A DNA stretch of 64,000 bases from an uncultured Gemmiger sp. (GTDB lineage Bacteria; Bacillota; Clostridia; Oscillospirales; Ruminococcaceae): NCBI GenBank assembly GCA_944388175.1, contig CALXHR010000006.1, positions 1 through 64,000 of the forward strand. Reading direction: 5' to 3'. Shown here piece by piece: positions 36,015-43,965 of this stretch (position 1 is the stretch's first letter; the number at the start of each line of letters is the position of its first letter). The position numbers and the translations under genes were made by a program. The notes under the pieces are model-generated. The model was not told the origin of the DNA. It was given only the letters and a program-made list of their open reading frames with translations, and ran no database searches.

Positions 36015-37736
36015 TCATGCCCTCCCGGTAATCATTGCCTGTTTTGCCGTACAGCGCTGCACCGCCCGGCCAATGGTATCGTCGCCGATGTGGATGCCGT
36101 ACACGGCTTCCAAAATCTGCCGCAGCGTTTTGTCGACCTGCTCCAGCGCGGCCAGCTCGCCGTCTAGGTTATCCTGCATGACGGCTGCCACCGCCTGCTG
36201 GATAGTCGCCAACGGCGCTTCGACGTTGGTGCCGCTGCGCTGGTCGCCCAGCACGGCCAGAAACTCCCGGTTGGGCGGGATGACCGCGCCCCGGGCCAGC
36301 GCCGGCACCGCAATGCGCTGCGCATAGGCCATGGCCGGCGCGGCGCGGCGGCCTGCCAGCCACTGCCCGGCCGAAGCGATGGCCCCGGACGCCGCGCTGC
36401 CCGCGCCCGCGATCAGCGACAGAATGCCCTGTACCGCCGCGCCGATAGCCCCGGCCATGTTCTGCACAACGCCGACCAGCCCGCTCACGGCGTTTTGCAC
36501 GGTGGCGGTGATGGTGCGCCACACCGTCTGCACGGTAGTGGCCAGGGCGTTCCAGGCGCTGTCCCACGTGCCACGCAGTGCGCCGCTCACAAAATCGGCC
36601 AGGCCGCGCAGCACGGCCAGCACCGCCGTGACCGCGCCGCTGATGAGGCTGACGGCCGCCGACACCGCCGACGCAGCGGCGGCGAACACCTGCGTGAACA
36701 CCGGGCCGAACGTCGCTGCCAGCCATGTGGCCAGCGGGGCCAGCACGGTGTTCCACAGCGTCAGCACCAGGTCCCCCACCGCGCCCAGCGCCAGCGTCAG
36801 CTGCTGCCACAGCGGGGCCAGGCAGTCGGCCCACAGCGCGCCCAGCACGGCGATGGCCTGCTGCAAAATGGGCTGCGCCACGTTGTGCCACAGCGCCGTC
36901 AGCAGCGCCATCAGGTTTTGGAACGCCTGCCCCGCGCCGTCCAGCAGCGGCTGGCCGTAGGCGGCCCAGGCCGTTTGGATGCCGGCCATCAGGTCCTGCC
37001 AGGCTGTCAGCACCAGCGCCAGCGCCGGGCGCAGTACCGTCTGCACGGTCTCGTCGGCCAAAGCACACAGCCATTGGAACGCCTGCCCCAGCGCCGTGAT
37101 TGCCGCCGCCAGCGCCCCGCCCGCGATGGGCGCGAACGCCTGCGAAAAACTGTTGACGATGCCGGGCCAGAACTCGGTGGCCAGGTACTGCGCCAGCGGG
37201 GCCAGCGTGCCCTGCCACAGCCGGGTCGCCGCGGCGCGCAGCGGTTCCCACACAGCGGCGGCCGCCGCGCGCATCTGCGCCCAGGCCGCCTGCCAGGCCG
37301 CGATGGCCGGCGCGTAGTAGGTCTGCAAATAGTCCCAAAACTGTGCCCACAACCCGCGCAGCGTTTGCAGCAGCGCCTGCCAGATGTTTTGTTGCCGGGC
37401 GGCGTCCTCGCGCGCGGCCTGTGCGCCTTTGCCGCTGGTTTTGCCGCCGTTTTTCCCGCTGGTTTTGCCGCCGTCGCTGCCGCTTTGGCTTTTGGCGGCT
37501 TCGGGCGCGGCCAGGCGTTCGATCTCGTCAAATTTGGCCAGCGTGCGCGCGGTTTTGGCGCCCTGGGCGGCGGTGTCGCGCAGGCTTTTGCGCAACTCCT
37601 CCAGCACGCTGCGGGCTTCGCTGCCCGCGTCGCCCAGCCCTTGCAGGGCTTGCGTCATCTTTTGCAGGGCGTCGGCCAGCCGCCCGTCCGGCGCTTTCAA
37701 CTCCGAAATTTCCTCAAACGAAAGGTTCTGCGCCAA
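36015..37736 (-). CDS. Tail tape measure protein (short)
   Basis: A 573-residue Trp/Ala/Leu-rich protein with an N-terminal coiled coil (residues about 1-75), a Gly/Lys/Ser linker (about 80-110), then long helical, partly hydrophobic repeats containing repeated W and QPLL/PLLW elements. The C-terminal segment ARGAVIPPNREFLAVLGDQR is common at the ends of tape measure proteins in Firmicutes siphophages. At about 1.5 angstrom per residue it would set a tail of roughly 85 nm, short for the class. Confidence 0.85.
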   Translation of the reverse strand: MAQNLSFEEISELKAPDGRLADALQKMTQALQGLGDAGSEARSVLEELRKSLRDTAAQGAKTARTLAKFDEIERLAAPEAAKSQSGSDGGKTSGKNGGKTSGKGAQAAREDAARQQNIWQALLQTLRGLWAQFWDYLQTYYAPAIAAWQAAWAQMRAAAAAVWEPLRAAATRLWQGTLAPLAQYLATEFWPGIVNSFSQAFAPIAGGALAAAITALGQAFQWLCALADETVQTVLRPALALVLTAWQDLMAGIQTAWAAYGQPLLDGAGQAFQNLMALLTALWHNVAQPILQQAIAVLGALWADCLAPLWQQLTLALGAVGDLVLTLWNTVLAPLATWLAATFGPVFTQVFAAAASAVSAAVSLISGAVTAVLAVLRGLADFVSGALRGTWDSAWNALATTVQTVWRTITATVQNAVSGLVGVVQNMAGAIGAAVQGILSLIAGAGSAASGAIASAGQWLAGRRAAPAMAYAQRIAVPALARGAVIPPNREFLAVLGDQRSGTNVEAPLATIQQAVAAVMQDNLDGELAALEQVDKTLRQILEAVYGIHIGDDTIGRAVQRCTAKQAMITGRA

Positions 37737-37757
37737 AAGTTCCTCCTTTCTTTGTGT

Positions 37758-38333
37758 TTACGCGCCCAGCTTTGCCAAAAGCCGCCGCTTTTCGGCCTCG
37801 GCCGCAGGGTCGGGCGCGGGGCGCAGGTCGACGGTGGCGCGGTGGGCGCGGTAAAATTCCAGTTCCCAGGCTTCCAGCTTTTTGCCGCGGCGCAGCTTGT
37901 CGCGGATGGCCACCACCGTGGCGAACGTCCCGTCGCCGATGGCGTCAAAGCAGCTCAAAAAGCTCCACCAGTGCAGGTAGGGCAGCGCGCGCACATCGCG
38001 CCCGGCCGCCTGTTGGATGCCGGCAGCGATCAGCGGCGCGTCCTGCTGCCAGTCCATCAGGCGCGGGGCGGGGCCGGCGGGCGCGGGGCGGCCCGCCGCC
38101 AGAAACGCCGCCAGAAAATCCGTGGCGGCCGGCCAGTCCTGCTGCGGCATGGCCGGGAACTCGGGGTAAAACAGCCGCATGGCCACGTACCAGCGCTCGC
38201 CCCGGTCCAGGGCGGGGTCGGCGCTGCCGTCCAGCCAGCGCAGGATCTCCAGCACGTCGCGGTAGTCGCTGTGGATGCGGTACACCTGCCCGCCCAGTTC
38301 GGCCTGCGCCGGCAGCGCCCAGGCGGCCGTCAC
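37758..38333 (-). CDS. Bacteriophage Gp15-type protein (tail assembly)
   Basis: A 191-residue protein with the Gp15 family pattern: HSDYRDVLEILRWLDGS, ERWYVAMRLFYPEFP, LMDWQQDAPLIAAGIQQAAG, LPYLHWWSFLSCFDAIGDGTF and a Lys/Arg/Glu-rich C-terminus. It starts at a GTG overlapping the stop of the upstream gene (GTGA) and lies in its -1 frame, so a fusion by ribosomal frameshifting is possible, as for lambda G/GT. Confidence 0.8.
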   Translation of the reverse strand: MTAAWALPAQAELGGQVYRIHSDYRDVLEILRWLDGSADPALDRGERWYVAMRLFYPEFPAMPQQDWPAATDFLAAFLAAGRPAPAGPAPRLMDWQQDAPLIAAGIQQAAGRDVRALPYLHWWSFLSCFDAIGDGTFATVVAIRDKLRRGKKLEAWELEFYRAHRATVDLRPAPDPAAEAEKRRLLAKLGA

Positions 38334-38776
38334 GCCTGCCCCCGCGCGGCGCGCGCCGCATCGGCCGCCGCTGCGGCGGCATCGGCCTGCGCCTGCAAAC
38401 GGCGCTGCGCCCCGGCCTGCAAGACGGGGGTCAGCGCTTCCAGCAGGTTCTGCACCACCCGCTTGCCGTTGGCCCCCACGCCGGCCAGGTTCACGCCGTC
38501 CAGCGCGCGGTCAAAGTCGTTTTCCGGGCCAAAAATCCCGGTCAGCAGCGCCTTGATGCGCGCATCGTACTCCGCCAGCAGGGCCAGCCCCTGCGCGCTG
38601 TCGTTTTCCGGCAGGGCGGCGGCCTTTTGCGTCAGTTCGCGGTCCAGCGCGTCCAGCTGCGGGGCCGCCGCAAAAAAGCGGTGGTAGAGGTTGGGGTCCG
38701 CCGGGTTAAAGCGCAGCACGCCGCGCCCGTTGACGCGGTATTCCTCGACGCCGGTATCGATGTTCAGTTGGTTCAT
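38330..38776 (-). CDS. Tail assembly chaperone-like protein
   Basis: A 148-residue protein (MNQLNIDTGVEEYRVNGRGV, a helical middle and an Ala-rich C-terminus). Its position between tail tube and Gp15-type genes is that of the tail assembly chaperone. A GGGGG run six codons before the stop could allow a -1 slip into the next frame. Confidence 0.7.
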   Translation of the reverse strand: MNQLNIDTGVEEYRVNGRGVLRFNPADPNLYHRFFAAAPQLDALDRELTQKAAALPENDSAQGLALLAEYDARIKALLTGIFGPENDFDRALDGVNLAGVGANGKRVVQNLLEALTPVLQAGAQRRLQAQADAAAAAADAARAARGQA

Positions 38777-38800
38777 AGCCTGTCCTTTCCTGTAAAAGCA

Positions 38801-38832
38801 GGGGCGGGGGCCGCCTGCGCAGCCCCCGCCCC
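38801..38832 (-). terminator. Intercistronic hairpin after the tail tube gene
   Basis: GGGGCGGGGGC pairs with GCCCCCGCCCC across a 10-nt loop in the 70-bp gap; TGCTTTTACAGG follows on the minus strand. It may lower expression of the downstream genes relative to the abundant tube protein, or protect the upstream mRNA end. Confidence 0.55.
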
Positions 38833-38845
38833 GGGTGGTATTTCC

Positions 38846-39322
38846 TTATGCCTGCGGCGTAAACGTGCTGTCCGCCGGGTCAAACGTGCCCTTGGTTTTA
38901 ACGCCGGTGTAGTGCACGTTGAAGGGGATCTGGTAGCCGGTGGTGTCGCCGCCGTAGCTGACGATCTCGATGTAGCATTCCTCGCGCACGGCGGGGTAGG
39001 CGCCGCTCTGCTCGTCCCAGAGTTTGACCTCGACGATATCGGTCTTGAGGTCGTCCAGCACCAGGTCGCCGTCCAGGATGGCCTGCAGCTTTTCAAACAG
39101 CGGGTCGCCGTCCTCGGCATAGAACGGCGTCACCTCGCCCTGTTTCTGGTAGCTGTCGATGACGACCGAAGTCTGGCCCAGGATGTTGGTCTTTTTTTCG
39201 ACGTTGGCGCTCAGTTCGGGGGCGTACTCCTCCAGGTCGCGCCCCAGGCGCACATAGCGGGCCGTTTCCTCGCCAAAGGCGGCGTTGAGGTAGTGGGCCA
39301 TGTACTTGCGTTGAATTTTCAT
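38846..39322 (-). CDS. Major tail tube protein
   Basis: A 158-residue beta-rich protein (MKIQRKYMAHYLNAAFGEET, GQTSVVIDSYQKQGEVTPFY, YIEIVSYGGDTTGYQIPFNV). Size, position after the head-tail connectors and the strand pattern fit the tail tube protein of A118-like siphophages. Its ATG overlaps the upstream gene by four bases. Confidence 0.75.
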   Translation of the reverse strand: MKIQRKYMAHYLNAAFGEETARYVRLGRDLEEYAPELSANVEKKTNILGQTSVVIDSYQKQGEVTPFYAEDGDPLFEKLQAILDGDLVLDDLKTDIVEVKLWDEQSGAYPAVREECYIEIVSYGGDTTGYQIPFNVHYTGVKTKGTFDPADSTFTPQA

Positions 39323-39774
39323 GCCGTGTCCTCCTTATAAAAATCAGTGTATTCTGCCAGCAGGCGCAGCGTATAGCGGGCGGTGCCGCCGGGGTCGGCG
39401 CGCTCCAGGCGGCCGTCCGCGGCGGCCAGCGTTTCGGGCGCGGCGGGGTCGCTGCCAAAGCGCGGCGCGCGCCCCGCGGCGCTTTGCGCCGCCACCCAGG
39501 CCTGCAGCGCCAGCAGCCGCCCGGCGTTTTGCGCGGCCTGCGCCGCGTCGCCGGGCGGCTGCGGCAGGCACAGGCGCAGCAAAAACTCGGCCCGGCAGCG
39601 CAGCGCCACACCGCCCAGCACGTCGGCGCGGCGGCGCAGCACCGTGACGCCGCGCGGCCATACGCCGCCGGTGCCGGGGGCGGGGCCGGCGTCCTCGGCA
39701 CGCAGGGCCACGCCCTGCAACGCCGGCGCGCCGGCCAAAAATTCCAGCAGCGCCGGCAATGCGGTATCGTTCAT
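39319..39774 (-). CDS. Minor capsid / tail terminator-like protein
   Basis: A 151-residue protein (MNDTALPALLEFLAGAPALQ, VTVLRRRADVLGGVALRCRA, TARYTLRLLAEYTDFYKEDT). It occupies the place of the tail-terminator or minor capsid gene just before the tail tube. The ATG at 39774 follows AAAGGAG; the frame stays open upstream only because the intervening repeat lacks stops. Confidence 0.65.
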   Translation of the reverse strand: MNDTALPALLEFLAGAPALQGVALRAEDAGPAPGTGGVWPRGVTVLRRRADVLGGVALRCRAEFLLRLCLPQPPGDAAQAAQNAGRLLALQAWVAAQSAAGRAPRFGSDPAAPETLAAADGRLERADPGGTARYTLRLLAEYTDFYKEDTA

Positions 39775-39800
39775 GGTTTTCTCCTTTTTCATTCTTTCCG

Positions 39801-40002
39801 TGCGGGACGGTTGCCCCCCTATCGAATTTGTCCCCGCCGGCGGACATGCGCCGACGACGGGGACACCGCCAGGGAAATTTTGCCCAAAATTGTGTGCGAG
39901 GAGCCCGCGACGAGTGCGCGGTTTTGGGCAAAATTTTGTCGAAAGGGAATCCAAAGGGGGAAACAGGCCCGTCAGGCACCGCCGTGCGGGACTGTTGCCC
40001 CC
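39801..40002. repeat. Foldback insertion between two connector genes
   Basis: The 245-bp gap between the genes ending at 40020 and starting at 39774 breaks an otherwise gapless operon. A 20-bp direct repeat, CGTGCGGGAC-G/T-GTTGCCCCC, sits near both ends (about 39799 and 39983). Between them AAATTTTGCCCAAAA (39875-39889) faces its exact complement TTTTGGGCAAAATTT (39922-39936) around a GC-rich loop. This looks like a small non-autonomous element or a strong RNA structure. Confidence 0.6.
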
Positions 40003-40019
40003 TTTGCACCCCCGCGCGC

Positions 40020-40427
40020 TCAATTTGTCAGGCTGTGCGCGCCGGTGCCGCCGCCGGTCCACCAGGCGCCGGCTTCCACGTGGTGGGGCGCGCCGCCCAG
40101 CGTCATGGGCAGCACATACTGCACCACCGCCACGTCGTCCCGCGCGCCGGGCACAAAGGCGGGCCAGTCGGCCCAGGCCAGCGCCGGGCCTTCGCCGGGG
40201 CACAGGCGGTCGCCGGGTTCCAGCGTGTAATCGGTGCCGTAGCGCGCCGCGGTTTCCGGCACCACCAGCAGCATGGCGGCGCCCACCTGGGTTCCGCCGG
40301 CGTCGGGCGTGCTGCGGCGGCCGTGCTGCCAAAACACCCCGCGCAGCACGGTGCGCACCACCCGCTGCGCGGCGGCGTCGCCGTGGTACAGCGTCACAGT
40401 CTGGGCGTACAGGCGGCTTTCACGCAT
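40020..40427 (-). CDS. Phage minor capsid / head-tail connector protein
   Basis: A 135-residue protein (MRESRLYAQTVTLYHGDAAA, RGVFWQHGRRSTPDAGGTQV, YTLEPGDRLCPGEGPALAWA). The pattern of a modified-base-sized beta protein with LEPGDRL matches minor capsid proteins placed after the first connector. It overlaps the upstream gene by 8 bp. Confidence 0.65.
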   Translation of the reverse strand: MRESRLYAQTVTLYHGDAAAQRVVRTVLRGVFWQHGRRSTPDAGGTQVGAAMLLVVPETAARYGTDYTLEPGDRLCPGEGPALAWADWPAFVPGARDDVAVVQYVLPMTLGGAPHHVEAGAWWTGGGTGAHSLTN

Positions 40428-40791
40428 GGGGCAGCCACCGCCCGATCTGCAGATAATACCCGGCTTCGTGCCGGTAGTGCGCGGCGCGCAGGCTCAACGT
40501 GGTGGCGCACAGCTCCGGCGGGGCGGCGTAGGTCTCGTGCACGCTGCCCACCGTCACGCCGGTCAGGCCGCGGGCTTCGTCCTCCTGCGCAAACTCATAC
40601 ATTGCGTCGGCCACGGCGCACAGGGCCATGTTCTCGGCCTCGTCGGGGTCCAGGCCGCGGCGCGGGGCCACGGCGTAGACGTCCCGCATATACGCCAGTT
40701 CGTCGGCCGCGCGCTGCGCAAAGCGGGGGAACGCTTCCTCGGGGATATCCTCGCCCAGGTAGGTGTCGCGGTAGTAGGTGTAATCGGGCAT
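40420..40791 (-). CDS. Head-tail connector protein (gp6/gp15-like)
   Basis: A 123-residue helical protein (YYRDTYLGEDIPEEAFPRFA, AENMALCAVADAMYEFAQEDEA, RAAHYRHEAGYY). The PEEAFPRFAQRAADELAYM start and the helical bundle length match the first head-tail connector that follows the capsid gene in this phage type. It lies 12 bp after the capsid gene. Confidence 0.7.
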   Translation of the reverse strand: MPDYTYYRDTYLGEDIPEEAFPRFAQRAADELAYMRDVYAVAPRRGLDPDEAENMALCAVADAMYEFAQEDEARGLTGVTVGSVHETYAAPPELCATTLSLRAAHYRHEAGYYLQIGRWLPHA

Positions 40792-40803
40792 AGGCGCGTC
40801 CCC

Positions 40804-41709
40804 TTACACCTTGAACTTGGCCAGCACCACCTTCGCTTCGTTGGAGAGCACCGCCACATAGAACTCGTCGGCGGTGATCTCGGTGGTGCGGGTCTTGGGC
40901 TTGCGCTCGGTCTCGATGTTGACGTCGCGCTTGCGGTAGATGGTCAGCGCCGGGATTTCGTCGTCGACCTCGGGGTCGGCTTCCAGCTTGACGATGGGGC
41001 AGGCGTAGCACGGGGTGCCGCCGGCGGCCTTTTCGCCGTCCTCGTCCCCCTCGGTGCCGCCCACGGTCACCACCGGCACCTTTTTGCTGGGCACCAGGCG
41101 GCAGCCGGCAATCATGCCGATCTCGCCGGTCAGCGCCACGCCGGGCTGGTATTTGTCGGCGCTGATGAAATCCGGGTCCTTGCGCAGCTGGGTAACCTGC
41201 TTGGGGTGCACGAACATCACCTTGTCGGAGCAGCCCATCTCCTCCTCAAACACATCGACGGCGTCGACGATGGCGTTGTAGTTGATCGTCGCGGCCGAGC
41301 CGTCGTAGGTCAGGCTGGCGCCCTGCAGCGCGTCCATGCAGTCGTTGTCAATCTTGGCGGCGATGGCCAGCGCCAGCTGGGTGTTGGCTTCGCCCACCGG
41401 GTTGCCGTAGCCCGAGAGCACGGCCTCGTCGGTCAGGCCGATGCCTTTCATCGCCTTTTTGATGGTGGCCTTGCGGGTGGAGGTGGTCATTTTTTCAATG
41501 GCGACCTCGCCGCCCTCGGCCACGTCGGCGGCGTCGCCGATGTAGGTGTACGCCGGCACCGTGATGGTGTCGCCGGGCACGCCGGCCAGCGTGTCGTCGA
41601 TCTTGGCGAACGGCGCGACGCGCAGCTTTTTGGGGATGCGCGCCGACACCATGTCGGCCATGACTTCGGGGTCGATGAGGTCGGAAAGTTTGGTCATAAT
41701 GTCTGCCAT
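40804..41709 (-). CDS. Major capsid protein (N4-gp56 type)
   Basis: A 301-residue HK97-fold capsid subunit. The N-terminus MTKLSDLIDPEVMADMVSAR, then PFAKIDDTLAGVPGDTITVP, GGEVAIEKMTTSTRKATIKK, and DKVMFVHPKQVTQLRKDPDF follow the N4-gp56/A118-like capsid pattern closely. The ATG at 41709 follows AAAGGAG. There is no separate protease gene in the block, which fits capsids of this type that are not cleaved by a prohead protease. Confidence 0.9.
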   Translation of the reverse strand: MADIMTKLSDLIDPEVMADMVSARIPKKLRVAPFAKIDDTLAGVPGDTITVPAYTYIGDAADVAEGGEVAIEKMTTSTRKATIKKAMKGIGLTDEAVLSGYGNPVGEANTQLALAIAAKIDNDCMDALQGASLTYDGSAATINYNAIVDAVDVFEEEMGCSDKVMFVHPKQVTQLRKDPDFISADKYQPGVALTGEIGMIAGCRLVPSKKVPVVTVGGTEGDEDGEKAAGGTPCYACPIVKLEADPEVDDEIPALTIYRKRDVNIETERKPKTRTTEITADEFYVAVLSNEAKVVLAKFKV

Positions 41710-41731
41710 ACATTGGCTCCTTTCTCTGTGT

Positions 41732-41914
41732 TTACAGTTGGCTGCGCAGCGCGGCGTACCCGGCGGGGTCCTCACGCTTGAGGGCCAGGCGTTCACGGTA
41801 GCCCATGCGCGCAAAAGCGTCGCGGTCGGCGTTCACCGGCACGCTGCCGGTGCCGGCCGCGTAGGGCGCAGGCGCGGCGGCAGGGGCCGCCGCAGGGGTC
41901 GTAGTCTCTTCCAT
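41732..41914 (-). CDS. Small scaffold-like protein
   Basis: A 60-residue protein: an acidic Thr/Ala/Pro-rich start (MEETTTPAAAPAAAPAPYAA) and a charged helical end (RMGYRERLALKREDPAGYAA). Its ATG overlaps the portal stop (ATGA), and it lies directly before the capsid gene, the usual scaffold position. It is much shorter than a normal scaffold (150-200 residues), so the scaffold may be reduced. Confidence 0.6.
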   Translation of the reverse strand: MEETTTPAAAPAAAPAPYAAGTGSVPVNADRDAFARMGYRERLALKREDPAGYAALRSQL

Positions 41915-43242
41915 CAGGGGTTTTCTCCTTTCGGCATATACTGTTGGCGGATGCGCTGCAAATCCGCTTCGGTCTGCTGGGGCAGGCCGTAGTACCAGGC
42001 CAGCGCGCGCTCGGGCCGCAGCAGCCCGGCGTCCACCAGGTCGCGCTGCTCGGCCCAGACGCGGGCGCGGTCGTACAGCACGCCGTCGCCCCAGTCGATG
42101 CTGAACGCCGCCGCTCCGGGTGCGCAGCCTTCCAGCCCGTACAGTGCGCCCAGCGTGCCGCACAGCGCCACAGCCTGGCGGGCGGCGTCCTCCCACATGG
42201 CCTGCAAATCACGGATGGTCAGGTCGTAGTCCACCGCCGTCGCCGCCACCTCGGTGGCGGTGCGCGGCTGGGCTTCGGCTTCGGTCTCGCTCAAAATGCC
42301 GCGGCGCAGCCCCAGCAGGCTCTCGCACCCGCGCAGCAGGTCCTGCTTGCGGGCCAGGTAACTCTGCTCGCGCAAAGCGGGGTTGTAGACCGTGACGCCG
42401 ACGTTGGCCGGGTCGTCCGGCAGGCCGACAAAAAAGTCGTCGCGCAGCGCGCGGACGCCTTTGGCGTCGGGGCGCAGCAGGTCCTCCGACGCAAAGACGC
42501 GGGACGCGCCGTTGGCGAACTCGGTGTTGAGCTGCTGCTCGCACCGCGCCAGCGCGTGCAGCAGGCCCACGGCCGGCGCATAGATGCTGACGGCGTCGGG
42601 GCTGCCGTCCACACAGTTGGCCAGCGGCGTGCGCAGCACCGCCAGCCCCACGCCCGGCACGCCGGGCAGAAACAGCTGCGGCACCAGGTCTGCGCAGGCG
42701 TCCAGCGTGGCCAGCGGCACGCAGCGCCCCAGTGCCTGGCCGTTGCGCTCAAACAGCCGCGTCTCGATGGTCAGGCCGTCGGGGCCGGCCGTGCGGCGCT
42801 CCACCAGCGCGTAGCGTACGCCGCCCTTGCGGTGGCATTCCATCGTGCCCACGGCCTGCAGCGCGCCGTGGGCGTCGCGCGCCAGCGGCACGTAACAGTC
42901 CCGCCGGATGGGCACAAAATCCAGCGCGCCGTCCGCCACCACCGGTTTGAGCAGGCACTCGCCGCCGATGAGCGCATACTGCATCGCCGTTTTGCGCACG
43001 GCGTGCAGCGCGTCCAGGCTGCGGCGCAGCGCTTCGCCGGGCGCGCCTTCCAGCCGGGGCGCATACTCGGCAAAGACGGTGCGGCACAGCTTGGCCACAA
43101 TCAGCGCCGCCAGCCGCGGGGCCGGGTCCTCGCCGGGGCGGGGCGCGCCATAGTACAGGTCCAGCCACTCGCGCAGGGCCGCGCGCATCTTGGGCGACGT
43201 CACATCGCTTTTGCCAAACGCTTGTTCCAGATAATTTTGCAA
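41914..43242 (-). CDS. Phage portal protein (A118-like)
   Basis: A 442-residue portal. Seen are LREWLDLYYGAPRPGEDP, MQYALIGGECLLKPVVADGA, the wing strands DFVPIRRDCYVPLARDAHGA, and the stem/crown helices LREQSYLARKQDLLRGCESL with LRRGILSETEAEAQPRTATEV, a strongly conserved portal signature. It would form the dodecameric DNA channel. The start is TTG with AAGGAG 7 nt upstream. The terminase large subunit gene that normally lies just upstream is absent. Confidence 0.88.
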   Translation of the reverse strand: MQNYLEQAFGKSDVTSPKMRAALREWLDLYYGAPRPGEDPAPRLAALIVAKLCRTVFAEYAPRLEGAPGEALRRSLDALHAVRKTAMQYALIGGECLLKPVVADGALDFVPIRRDCYVPLARDAHGALQAVGTMECHRKGGVRYALVERRTAGPDGLTIETRLFERNGQALGRCVPLATLDACADLVPQLFLPGVPGVGLAVLRTPLANCVDGSPDAVSIYAPAVGLLHALARCEQQLNTEFANGASRVFASEDLLRPDAKGVRALRDDFFVGLPDDPANVGVTVYNPALREQSYLARKQDLLRGCESLLGLRRGILSETEAEAQPRTATEVAATAVDYDLTIRDLQAMWEDAARQAVALCGTLGALYGLEGCAPGAAAFSIDWGDGVLYDRARVWAEQRDLVDAGLLRPERALAWYYGLPQQTEADLQRIRQQYMPKGENP

Positions 43243-43356
43243 AAACTCGCTCCTTCCCCGCAGCGGTCTGTCCGGGCGGCCCGGCGGCGCGCTGCGGTGC
43301 GCGGCCGGGCGTTGCGTGCAGGGGGTTCACCTCCTTTGCGTGGTCTGCCCAACGCA

Positions 43357-43397
43357 AAGGCCCGCAGGCGGGGGGTCTCCCCCATCTGCGGGTCTTT
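43357..43397 (-). terminator. Hairpin in the portal leader
   Basis: On the minus strand CCCGCAG and CTGCGGG pair, with an inner GGGGG/CCCCC stem, followed by CCTTTGCG. It lies between the late promoter at 43407-43435 and the portal gene, so it could attenuate the late operon. The U-run is weak. Confidence 0.5.
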
Positions 43398-43406
43398 GAC
43401 GATCTC

Positions 43407-43435
43407 ATATTACAACCTTTTGTTGTGAAATGCAA
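43407..43435 (-). promoter_or_regulatory. Late-operon promoter with operator dyad
   Basis: TTGCAT, 17-bp spacer, TAATAT on the minus strand. The spacer and the first base of the -10 contain ACAAC-N5-GTTGT (43412-43426), the same dyad found at the regulator promoter. Confidence 0.7.
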
Positions 43436-43463
43436 TGAAACGCTGCGAACGGTTTGCGAAACT

Positions 43464-43895
43464 TCAGGAAATAGTTTCCGCTTCGCCCTCCAGGTCCAGC
43501 GCCAGCACCCCGGCGCGGTGGATCTGGTAGATGCGGCGCATCACCAGGCCCATCGCGTCGGCAATCTCGGCATAGCTTTGGCCCAAAATATACCGGCGGC
43601 GCAGCACTTCCTGCACGTCGGCCTGCGGCACCGCCGCCACAACGCGCAGCACCTCAAAGCGCCGTTCGACGCATTCCTCAATCTGCTGTTCCAGCTTTTT
43701 GCGCGTATCTTCGATACGTTCCACCGCGCGCGGCAGCCGGTCCGGGTCCGGCCCCGCCCCCGGCATGCCGGTCAGGCAGGCGGTCATGCGCACGGCGGCG
43801 CTGCGCATGGCTTCCAGCTCGCCTTCCAGCAGCTGTTCGCGGCGCACGGCGGCACGGTACTGCCGCAGCCAGTTGATCTTTTCCGGGTAGGTCAT
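43464..43895 (-). CDS. Phage late transcription regulator (sigma-70 region 4-like HTH)
   Basis: A 143-residue protein. The N-terminal half is a charged coiled coil (YRAAVRREQLLEGELEAMRS, VERIEDTRKKLEQQIEECVE); the C-terminal half has VLRRRYILGQSYAEIADAMG, the HTH pattern of sigma region 4, as in DUF1492/ArpU-type phage regulators that sit just before terminase genes and control late transcription. The ATG at 43895 follows AAGGAGG. It has its own promoter and is separated from the portal by 221 bp of regulatory DNA. Confidence 0.75.
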   Translation of the reverse strand: MTYPEKINWLRQYRAAVRREQLLEGELEAMRSAAVRMTACLTGMPGAGPDPDRLPRAVERIEDTRKKLEQQIEECVERRFEVLRVVAAVPQADVQEVLRRRYILGQSYAEIADAMGLVMRRIYQIHRAGVLALDLEGEAETIS

Positions 43896-43965
43896 AGCGT
43901 TCCTCCTTCTGCTCTGCTCCTCGTGTTCGCCCTTGGGGCCTGCGTCATCCTTGTCGGTACCTACC

